Shown piece after piece: positions 56,243-64,000 of a stretch of DNA of 64,000 nucleotides. A program made the position numbers and the translations under genes. The notes under the pieces were generated by a model. That model was not told where the DNA came from and did no database searches. It saw nothing but the letters and a program-made list of their open reading frames with translations. Position 1 is the stretch's first letter; each line of letters begins with the position of its first letter. This DNA is from Aphrocallistes beatrix (taxonomy: Eukaryota > Porifera > Hexactinellida > Sceptrulophora > Aphrocallistidae), in assembly GCA_963281255.1 (NCBI GenBank), contig OY725495.1, forward strand, positions 3,410,001 through 3,474,000, in the 5' to 3' direction.

Positions 56243-57811
56243 TTAGGAACTGAAAGATGACAAAGCAACAATTGAGAAAATTATGCCACCTACCAAAATA
56301 CCGATACAATACCGAGAAATATTACACAGTTTAGATTCCCAAATACTGCACACACCTAACTTAGAAGTACTGCACGGTTCAGGACTGTTATCGAGCTGTA
56401 AACTTTCGTTCAATTCCTCCTCTTTGTGTAAATTGTTCTTGTGTGTATTTTTACTTACAGTGAGTGCGATTTCTTTCCAATTACTCCGTAAAATGATGAT
56501 CATCCCAACTACAAAAGATAGAGAACAACCTATACCAGTTGATAAGAATATAGCCGTGGCTTTCCATTCTACCAAACTAGTGAGGAGACTTGCAATAATT
56601 ATACCTGGAATTGTTATACACATAAATTTGACGATTGCTTGAGTTCTTTGCATACAACATCCATTCAAAATACCCTGAGAGAACATTTGAAAGTCAGTCA
56701 ATATTATGAAACTCATTCCTTTTATATTAAAACTTAAATTTCTCGCAAAATGAACATCTGTTGTGAAAAGATGACTCAATGGTCCGCTTAATACGAATAG
56801 AAGTGTTGCCAGAATAACTGCAGCAGTTTCACCATAAATTACGGAAAAGATAGCAGCTCGGAATGCCTTTTTATATTCGAACGCACCAAGCAAATGTCCA
56901 ATGCGAGCTGTAATTGCACTTGAAAACCCAATCGCCCATAAACCAAACACAAACCATAAGGAAATCTGCACTGTATAAATAGCAAGCTGGGTTGTGTTGT
57001 GGAAAATAAATCCTAGTAAGATGAGTGGGAACAAATGTGCAGTTAACATGACAGAACAAAATTGTGTAATCGGAAAAAGTATGTATTGAGCTGAATGGTG
57101 CCATTCTCCAATCATGTCCACTGTCCAGTTAACATGTGTTACAATATGGACACGTGTGAATCTGATTTGAGCATATAACAACAATGCAATAAAATGCATG
57201 CTGATGACGTAACTAGCTGCTGCCCCGGCTGTGCCAGTATTGTAATGAATTATGAGAACGTACTGTAGGACTCCGTTGAGAACATTCCCTAGAAGGAGAA
57301 TGAGTAGTGGAAACCAGACAATATTCTGTGCTTGGAGAAAGCGAAGAGCAGATTTAAAATAAATACAAGCAGGATATCCTAGGGAAAGGACAGAAGTATA
57401 GCTACCAGCATGATAGGCTAGCTCCCAGTCTTGTGTTATTGAGTACACAATAGGACGTACACTGATGAATACAGTGCATACTGGGAAGAATGTGAGAGCT
57501 GCAATGAAGAGAGCTCTGTAGAAATACAGTCCTACTAGCTTATACTGTTTAGCTCCGTATGCTTGGGAACACAGGATATTGACGTAGATAGAAAATGCCT
57601 CGGATAGAGCATAATTGGTTAGACTTGCAAAGACTTGAGCGATAAATAAAGCACTAAGCATTCTCTCTATGTTATCCCCTGAACTCCTCCCTATAAACAC
57701 ACTGCTCATTTTCATCTGAAGTCCATCAGTCATGCAAGCAACAGAAGGAGGTAAGGCCAACATAGAGAGATATGTTATCTCCTCGAGCATCCAATAATAC
57801 CTTCGCACCAT
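56243..57811 (-). CDS. MATE-family multidrug and toxin extrusion transporter, copy 1
   Basis: 522 residues from the ATG at 57811, single exon. MATE proteins (animal SLC47) are membrane antiporters that export organic cations or drugs using a proton or sodium gradient. The sequence has about 12 hydrophobic segments. Family phrases are visible: the N-lobe CSQAYGAKQYKLVGLY after TM2, SLGYPACIYFKSALRFLQAQ, ARIGHLLGAFEYKKAFRAAI in the C-lobe, and FQMFSQGILNGCCMQRTQ. A hydrophilic stretch of about 50 residues (KNTHKNNLHKEEELNES onward) precedes a last hydrophobic segment near the C-terminus, as in animal MATEs with 13 TMs. The length agrees with the family. It is the left arm of an inverted duplication with the copy at 63247. 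Substrate cannot be told. Confidence 0.93.
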   Translation of the reverse strand: MVRRYYWMLEEITYLSMLALPPSVACMTDGLQMKMSSVFIGRSSGDNIERMLSALFIAQVFASLTNYALSEAFSIYVNILCSQAYGAKQYKLVGLYFYRALFIAALTFFPVCTVFISVRPIVYSITQDWELAYHAGSYTSVLSLGYPACIYFKSALRFLQAQNIVWFPLLILLLGNVLNGVLQYVLIIHYNTGTAGAAASYVISMHFIALLLYAQIRFTRVHIVTHVNWTVDMIGEWHHSAQYILFPITQFCSVMLTAHLFPLILLGFIFHNTTQLAIYTVQISLWFVFGLWAIGFSSAITARIGHLLGAFEYKKAFRAAIFSVIYGETAAVILATLLFVLSGPLSHLFTTDVHFARNLSFNIKGMSFIILTDFQMFSQGILNGCCMQRTQAIVKFMCITIPGIIIASLLTSLVEWKATAIFLSTGIGCSLSFVVGMIIILRSNWKEIALTVSKNTHKNNLHKEEELNESLQLDNSPEPCSTSKLGVCSIWESKLCNISRYCIGILVGGIIFSIVALSSFSS

Positions 57812-58032
57812 GTCAATTCACTTATATTAGTCTACCGATACGCCCTAGTAATAACTTCCCATAATATTTATACATATTATTCTCCAGTGAGCATGTTGAG
57901 TATGTCAATTGTTAAGAGATAACATATTAATAAATGTGACCTCATATATTAATTGAAAATTCGAAACAAACTAATCACATTGCTTTGGAAAAAGTATGAC
58001 CTATTCAGGAACATGTCATACGATTATGTACA
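57812..58032. repeat. Left arm boundary of the MATE inverted duplication
   Basis: The upstream sequence of MATE copy 1 is matched, inverted, by 63018-63246 (phrases GAGCATGTTGAG, CGAAACAAA, GACCTATTCA). The similarity stops near 58032, so the common promoter of about 220 bp was duplicated with the gene. Confidence 0.8.
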
Positions 58033-59193
58033 AATTGATAGAGATATATAATAATCCTGATCTAGAGAGTGGACACGTTCGTTCCTGTAGATTACTGTAG
58101 AAATCATCACTCAATTCTTAGAGGCCTTAGTATTCGGATAGAATGCACATTGTAAGATTCAATTAGGAGCAGTATCTAGAAAATATTGAAGGAATTTTAT
58201 GAGAAAAAAGAAATTTATTCAAACACGTTCTATTCTTTGATAACCACTTTGAATATACGTATATAATTAATTACAGTTGAGACACAGTGGCAAAGTATCA
58301 GATTATCAGATTAGGTAGTGACTAGTAAGTTCAATTCCTGGTATGTGTGAATTAATTAAGGTTTCCATTGTTGTAGGTTTATATAGTTGCAGCCAATGAA
58401 ATGTGATCCACATTAACCTACAACAATGGAGATTTTGACTGTGTATTCAGATCACTTATATTCCCTCAGAATCCCAGTTTTAGTTTATAATATTATCTTA
58501 GAAAGTGTTTGTAATTATTTCTTTTCTCAGTAATGCAGACTGAGCTTAATTACACGTATACAGACATCCAGCACCTGTGATATGGAAGTCAGATAAGTAT
58601 ACTAAGGACCACCAAGAGGGGGGATGATGGGCCGATCGCCCTGCACCTCGGGGTTGGCGAGGGAGACCATTAACTTTTATTCCGTTCATAAAATTATATT
58701 CAGCAAAATTTTCAAGTATTATGTTCTCTTAACAAAGTTAAATTTGTTAAGATAACATAACAAGTAACCTAATTCTGATTAAACTGTGCTATGTGTGCTT
58801 GACAGCTGAAAATTAAACTGATGCATGTGCCTCGACAAATCCACGACACTTACACAGCTATATACTTGTAAATAATCATTATTTACCATTGCACAGTTAT
58901 TTATTCCTCAAATATGTCCTTTCTGTCCAACAAGATTTTATATCCTGGAAGGATGGTTTTAATTAGTAATTTGCCTGTAATTCTAAATAGAGATGTAATT
59001 CTAAATTAATTTATGTTAATGTCCATGTCCATGAGTTTGACTTGAAAATATTCCTTAATGTCTAAGATCAGAGGTGTTGAATAATTAACTACGAAAAATA
59101 TACCAATTTGTAGAATAATAATTTGCAACCATCCTAGAGCTTGAAGTTGAAATACCAGAAAATATTATCCAGTTTTTACTAATTTTAGATTAA
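58033..59193. other. Spacer between MATE and LC8 genes
   Basis: Contains a hairpin at 58361-58433 (CATTGTTGTAGGTTTATA with its inverse AACCTACAACAATG), and a GC-rich patch at 58610-58668 (CGATCGCCCTGCACCTCGGG) of unknown origin. CTAATTTTAG at 59180-59189 could be a 3' splice site of a 5' UTR intron of the LC8 gene. Confidence 0.4.
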
Positions 59194-59463
59194 ATGGCAG
59201 AGAAAAAAGTAACAATTAAAAACGCGGACATGTCAGATGAAATGCAACAAATCGCGATTCAACTGGCACAAGATGCCCTCGACAAGTTGACTGTGGAGAA
59301 AGATGTAGCGGGATTCATAAAGAAGGAATTTGATAAGCGCTACAATCCAACGTGGCATTGCGTGGTGGGACGCAATTTCGGATCCTATGTCACGCATGAG
59401 ACGAAACATTTCCTCTACTTTTATGTGGGACAGGTCGCTGTGTTGTTGTTTAAATCTGGTTAA
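59194..59463 (+). CDS. DYNLL: Dynein light chain LC8
   Basis: 89 residues, the exact family length, from the ATG at 59194. LC8 is a dimeric hub protein of the dynein motor that binds short linear motifs in many partners. The conserved core is intact: [11 protein letters not shown] near the start, then [35 protein letters not shown] and the C-terminal [11 protein letters not shown], which form the groove strand and dimer interface. Only the N-terminal third ([17 protein letters not shown]) differs much from typical LC8. No intron in the coding part, so it may be a retrocopy, but nothing is broken. It lies in the spacer of the inverted MATE duplication, on the strand opposite to MATE copy 1. 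Confidence 0.95.
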   Translation: MAEKKVTIKNADMSDEMQQIAIQLAQDALDKLTVEKDVAGFIKKEFDKRYNPTWHCVVGRNFGSYVTHETKHFLYFYVGQVAVLLFKSG

Positions 59464-59744
59464 CAATGAGTTGTTCATATTATTGATTAGTTAGAGTGTT
59501 TTGTATATGATTTGATAATGATGTAATATACTATTTGGTGTATTGAGAACGACTCTTCAGAGTTCAGGTTAACATTCGGTAAATGAACAAAACTGGTTTG
59601 GAAATAACCCTGTATCCCATTGTATAGAGAAGAACTAAGAACTTGTGTACACCCTGGTTAGAAGAGAAGATCAATTTCTGTTTGATTTTAAAATTATCCA
59701 TCGAATATAAATATACACAAAAATGCAAAGAATTTTGGTCCATA
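59464..59744. other. 3' flank of LC8 gene
   Basis: AT-rich, ordinary 3' flank with no repeat recognised. Confidence 0.35.
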
Positions 59745-60452
59745 TACAGTCAGGGTCGCTTATTATGAACATTCGTTTATTATGAAATAACCTCTTGGCC
59801 CCAATTTCATTTTTTAGATAATTTGTATTGAATCAAGTTCGCTTAATATGAAGTATCCTTACTATTAAAACTCGATTAATGTTTGTGTATGTGTGTGTAT
59901 ATATATATATATCTCTGTAACGAATTGATTGAAGAAACTGTCAGGCGCAGAAAGCTGATTTTTGGCATCTGGGAGTCTTTTGGCTATGGCTCCACTAAGT
60001 TCTGAGCTCAGAGCAAAATGTCGACTCATCATGGAATTATGGCGTCATTGTCACATTTTTAAAAGTTAAGCAATACAGTTATTCGAGCTTAACTCAGCCA
60101 TTATAGGAGATAGAAGGCTAAAATTATAGAATCTGTATACTAACATACCTCACAAATGATGCAACTATCATCAAAAAATGATGACTCATCACTTTATGAC
60201 GTCATCATTACTCATCAAAATTTCAAAAATTGATAAATTGAGTGATTTTTCGTGCGATATCGATTATAACAGTCTGACAGACGTATTTAGAGATGTTATT
60301 TCCCTTATAAATACGCAATGTGACCCCAGGCGCCCAAAGGGCGCCTCCGGCGGACACAAAGTGTCCGCCTGCCGCGCAGCGCAATCAAGAGAAGCGCGCT
60401 TGTCTCTATTATGAACAGATTATTTTGTCCCCTGGTGGCGACCCTGACTGTA
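59745..60452. mobile_element. pogo-like MITE carrying an HLE
   Basis: TACAGTCAGGGTCGCTTATT at the left and CGACCCTGACTGTA at the right, with TA ends: the same family as 30126-30313. It is split by the HLE at 59856-60402. Nested order: MITE first, HLE later. Confidence 0.9.
59856..60402 (+). mobile_element. Helitron-like element inside a MITE, readable empty site
   Basis: TCCTTACTATTAAAAC to GAAGCGCGCTTG. The undisturbed MITE at 30126 reads GAAGTATCTCTATTATG; here GAAGTA|element|TCTCTATTATG. So the element begins TC, ends CTTG, and inserted between A and T without duplication. Confidence 0.88.
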
Positions 60453-61059
60453 CTTAATTATAATTCTACAATACCATGTGGTATATTTATAAATGATTTC
60501 AAAATACGTACCTTTTAACAACCGTTGCTCTGTTCAAGAATCTGACAATAATTCATGTGACAGTGTCCACCAGATATCATACGATAGAGACAAAGAGATG
60601 CTCGAAGCTAATTAATAAAATATCATTTTAAATTAATATAAAATCGATCCCACAATTATCAGTTAAATGATTGAATATTTTAGGGAATGTCTGAAACTTG
60701 CGAACATAATTTTTCTTAGCCAACTTTCCACTCCCTGGAGGATTTTTCTAGTGATCAAAGATGATTGAGAAGCATCTGCTCCATTGTTGGTGAGTGGAAG
60801 TAAATATGCGTATTTCGGATGTATTATTTCACCAGCAGTGTCTTAACATTAAATATTTTCCAAGCATCGCTAATATATTTGATGGTATTCAACGTCAAAT
60901 AAAAATATCTAAGATACTCGATGCCTTCAGTGATAGTGTCCGTCACTGGTGTTTATTTTATTTCAACTACTCGAGGTACTTAGTACTATATTAATTTACT
61001 TCGGAATTACTGTCTTAAATATTTTATCAGGTGCTCATGTACTCAAATCGGTTTGTCAC
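60453..61059. other. Spacer, no gene
   Basis: No match to other parts noticed and no convincing ORF. Confidence 0.35.
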
Positions 61060-61385
61060 TGGAAAATTGGTCCGAGAAATTTTCCATTGAATTTTGGTCC
61101 GGGGGATCAATTTTTTCATGGAAAATTAGTCTCCCGGACAATTTTCCCTGAAAAAATAGTTCTCGGACCAATATTCCATTCAAAAATGTTCCATTGCAGG
61201 ACCAATTTTCATGAAAAAAATGGTCCTCGGTCCAATTTTCCTGGAATATTGGTCCGGGGAGACCATTGTTTTTCAGGGAAATTTGGTCCTCCCCTGAAAA
61301 ATTTGGTCCTGCAATTGCAGGACCAAAACTTTCAGGGGAGGACCAAATTTCCATGAAAAAATTAGTCCCCCGGACCAAAATTTCG
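61060..61385. repeat. Dense GGTCC/GGACC foldback array
   Basis: At least a dozen short units alternating GGTCC and GGACC with TTTTCCATG/CATGGAAAA arms. One inverted pair is almost perfect at about 61283-61350 (GGGAAATTTGGTCCTCCCCT and its inverse). A short relative lies at 5735-5775. Open frames on both strands here are artefacts of this structure. Confidence 0.8.
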
Positions 61386-62244
61386 TGACAGGTTCACTAG
61401 TCATCTCAGAACGGGCGGAAGGTACACGCCATCCATTCCATAAGCACATTTCTTAACATAGGACTTGCACGAAAAATTGGTGAGGCCACTCGAAAAAGTG
61501 ATACAGCTCTAACCCCACCAGCCGCAACGCGTGTGCCACCCCTGACTACTGTCGTTATAAGTATATACAAGAATCCCTTGCCGTTCGCGGGGGGTTACGT
61601 TGTTGAGAATTTCCGGGAACGGCTAATCCGCGAACGGCGAGACTAAAGGTTAACGAAATCCTGGAGTTAGGATCCTAGTATTCTAGAAGATTCATTAAGT
61701 AACTTCCATAATATCTTAAATGAAAGCTTTATGTTATTCAAGCTAAAGGGACAAATAAAGCTACGGTCAATAAAATTTAGTTTAATGTCATATATGTTGA
61801 ATCAGTCTCTGAATTAGGAAAACGATACCTTAGTTGATGACTATTTGGTTAGGCTAGAATAAGAGCTAATTTGAGGCTAGATACTAACATAACTTATTAC
61901 ACTAGCTAATTGAAAACTCTGCGAATAAAACCACGAATAATCGAGGGACTTATTAACGAAGGGAAAAATTTGATCCAAAATATTTTCCGCGGATATTTAG
62001 AACCAAGAACGGCGAGGGCTAAAATTTTTAAACTTAAGGTGGTCAAATATCATTGTACATCAATTCTTATCAAATCTCATACGGGATTTGAATTTCCTTC
62101 CTGTAACCTGATTACCACTTTGTGCTTCGCGCCAATTCATCCAAGCGTTTGCGAGTATATTTAGGTTTTAGTCAACATAGTGATAATGATACAATGTAAA
62201 AAAGTGGGGGGCAGCGCCCCCCCGCGCCCCCCCCCAAAACACCA
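61386..62244. other. Spacer with transposon remnants
   Basis: 61455-61550 resembles the reverse of 50817-50895 (CCAGCCGCAACGCGTG). 61575-61650 has an inverted pair (GCCGTTCGCGG and CCGCGAACGGC). 62205-62240 is a C-rich remnant (GGGGGGCAGCGCCCCCC). No gene. Confidence 0.45.
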
Positions 62245-62637
62245 CTGGAGATATCATCTCTAAATATGTCCATCTTAGATTTAAAATCGATATCACTCGA
62301 AAAAAGACCAAAATTATCAATTTTTAAATTTTGATACGTAATGATGACGTCATAGCAAGTGATGAGTCATCATTTTTTGATGATAGTTCCATCATATGTG
62401 AGACGTGCTAGTATACAGATTCTATTAAAATTTTAGCCTTCTATCTCCTATAATGGCTGAGTTATGCCCGAATAACTGTGTTGCTTAACTTTTAAAGATG
62501 TGACAATGACGTCATAATTCCATGATGAGTCGACATTTTGGTCTCAGCTCAGAACTTACTGGAGCCATAGCCAAAAGACTCCCACATGCCAAAAATCAGC
62601 TTTCTACGCCTGGCAGTTTCTTCAATCAATTCGTTAC

Positions 62638-62680
<43 letters not shown>

Positions 62681-62708
62681 AACATAAATCGAGTTTTAAT
62701 AGTAAGGA
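62245..62708 (-). mobile_element. Helitron-like element, minus, tail lost
   Basis: Body and 5' terminus as in the other copies (TA microsatellite 62640-62676, AATAGTAAGGA at 62708), but the GC-rich tail with hairpin is missing and replaced by a C-rich remnant. Confidence 0.75.
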
Positions 62709-63017
62709 TATAGTGTCGAGATATGAATCTTTTAAAAAAATAAATTTAATTCCCTCACCAAAATTTTGTATACGAGTAAGTTCGAACTTGTTTGTAGATT
62801 CACCATTTGACAATGAAACGCTAAATTTCATACATAACCTTGTAAGTTCTTCCTCAATTCAGACAAACAAATTAAAATATCATAGTATTTTAATATATAA
62901 GATAAGACTGTGTTTCCAGAACTCGCAGACTCATGAGTATGGAACCAATGTAGTGCATCATACATGTCGTAAGAGGATCTTCCAAGAGTTGCAATAATAA
63001 GAAGCAGTATTATACTC
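62709..63017. other. Spacer before the right MATE arm
   Basis: 62870-62900 has the family 2 terminus phrase TTTTAATATATAAGATA. No gene. Confidence 0.35.
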
Positions 63018-63246
63018 CATCGTATGACATGTTCTTGAATAGGTCATACTTTCAAATTAAGGTGTTCCAAAAACAATGTGATTGTTTTGTTTCGAATTTT
63101 CAATTCACATATGAGGTCACGTTTAGTAATATGTTATCTATCAACAATTGACATACTCAACATGCTCACTAGAGAATATATGTATAAATATTATGGAAAG
63201 TTAATACCAAGCTTAATTGGTAGACTAATATAAGTGAATGGATATT
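63018..63246. repeat. Right arm boundary of the MATE inverted duplication
   Basis: Inverse of 57812-58032 with small differences. It presumably carries the promoter of MATE copy 2. Confidence 0.8.
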
Positions 63247-64000
63247 ATGCGAAGGTATTATTGGATGCTCGAGGAGATAACATATCTCTCTATGTTGGCC
63301 TTACCTCCTTCTGTTGCTAGTCTGACTGATGGGCTTCAGATGAAAATGAGCAGTGTGTTTATAGGGAGGAGTTCAGGGGATAACATAGAGAGAATGCTTA
63401 GTGCTTTATTTATCGCTCAAGTCTTTGCAAGTCTAACCAATTATGCTCTATCCGAGGCATTTTCTATCTACGTCAATATCCTGTGTTCCCAAGCATACGG
63501 AGCTAAACAGTATAAGCTAGTAGGACTGTATTTCTACAGAGCTCTCTTCATTGCAGCTCTCACATTCTTCCCAGTATGCACTGTATTCATCAGTGTACGT
63601 CCTATTGTGTACTCAATAACACAAGACTGGGAGCTAGCCTATCATGCTGGTAGCTATACTTCTGTCCTTTGCCTAGGATATCCTGCTTGTATTTATTTTA
63701 AATCTGCTCTTCGCTTCCTCCAAGCACAGAATATTGTCTGGTTTCCACTACTCATTCTCCTTCTAGGGAATATTCTCAACGGAGTCCTACAGTACGTTCT
63801 CATAATTCATTACAATACTGGCACAGCCGGGGCAGCAGCTAGTTACGTCATCAGCATGCATTTTATTGCATTGTTGTTATATGCTCAAATCAGATTCACA
63901 CGCGTCCATATTGTAACACATGTTAACTGGACAGTGGACATGATTAGAGAATGGCACCATTCAGCTCAATACATTATTTTTCCAATAACACAATTTTTTG
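63247..64000 (+). CDS. MATE-family transporter, copy 2, cut by the window end
   Basis: Open for 251 codons to the end of the window. It starts one codon later than copy 1: where copy 1 has ATGGTGCGAAGG, this copy has ATTATGCGAAGG, so the ATG shifts to 63247. The rest aligns without gaps to the first half of copy 1; I count only about six amino-acid differences (for example VASLTDG for VACMTDG, SVLCLGY for SVLSLGY, MIREWHH for MIGEWHH). The reading frame is intact so far. Very recent duplicate, head-to-head with copy 1. It covers the first six or so membrane segments of the family. Confidence 0.92.
   Translation, partial: MRRYYWMLEEITYLSMLALPPSVASLTDGLQMKMSSVFIGRSSGDNIERMLSALFIAQVFASLTNYALSEAFSIYVNILCSQAYGAKQYKLVGLYFYRALFIAALTFFPVCTVFISVRPIVYSITQDWELAYHAGSYTSVLCLGYPACIYFKSALRFLQAQNIVWFPLLILLLGNILNGVLQYVLIIHYNTGTAGAAASYVISMHFIALLLYAQIRFTRVHIVTHVNWTVDMIREWHHSAQYIIFPITQFF

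Noticed and set aside
56283..57104. ORFs overlapping the MATE gene (119 codons plus strand, 77 codons in another minus frame)
   Set aside because: Shadows of the MATE coding frame.
60949..61378. ORFs of 135 and 111 codons on the two strands
   Set aside because: Both arise from the GGTCC/GGACC foldback units and mirror each other.

Overview
The window looks like AT-rich nuclear DNA of an animal, most probably an early-branching one. A sponge is my best guess, but this rests on gene content only. Genes have signal peptides, TATA boxes and little or no visible intron structure. They include an NLR-type immune gene, a Sec-tRNA kinase, MATE transporters and a dynein light chain. Most of the remaining DNA is transposon-derived: hAT, Tc1/mariner/pogo and Helitron-like elements, often nested. 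I saw no rRNA, tRNA, CRISPR or bacterial operon structure.

Layout. 1-2.3 kb is a dispersed repeat, also present at 17.3-20.3 kb. 3.2-4.1 kb holds a secreted protein ending in a BTBD9-like F5/8C (discoidin) domain (copy A). 7.75-10.1 kb, minus strand, is an NLR with two DED-like domains, a NACHT NTPase and LRRs, with the frame broken between NACHT and LRRs. 10.8-22.1 kb is almost entirely repeats. 22.2-28.9 kb, minus strand, carries a split and interrupted member of the secreted family (copy B). In its gap lie a selenocysteine-pathway kinase (PSTK) with one in-frame stop, a 22-bp tandem array of p53-like half-sites, and a satellite inside a mariner-like element.

31-56 kb is a tandem array of the same secreted F5/8C family. 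Copies C, D, E and G are intact. F has one nonsense codon, H an 11-bp deletion, I is a chimera, and there are further fragments. The array unit carries recognisable upstream and downstream blocks, and its copies have been broken up by Tc1, hAT and Helitron-like insertions. Because undisturbed sister copies lie nearby, several insertion sites can be read directly.

56.2-64 kb is a large inverted duplication: two nearly identical MATE-family transporters point away from each other, with an LC8 dynein light chain gene and more repeats between them. The second MATE gene runs off the window.

The most interesting content is the secreted family. It pairs a short Cys-x2-Cys-x3-Cys N-terminal motif with an extracellular F5/8C domain of a type usually seen inside the cytoplasmic BTBD9 protein. 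It is arranged as a tandem, mosaic, birth-and-death array, which is the pattern expected of lineage-specific recognition, adhesion or secreted matrix proteins.
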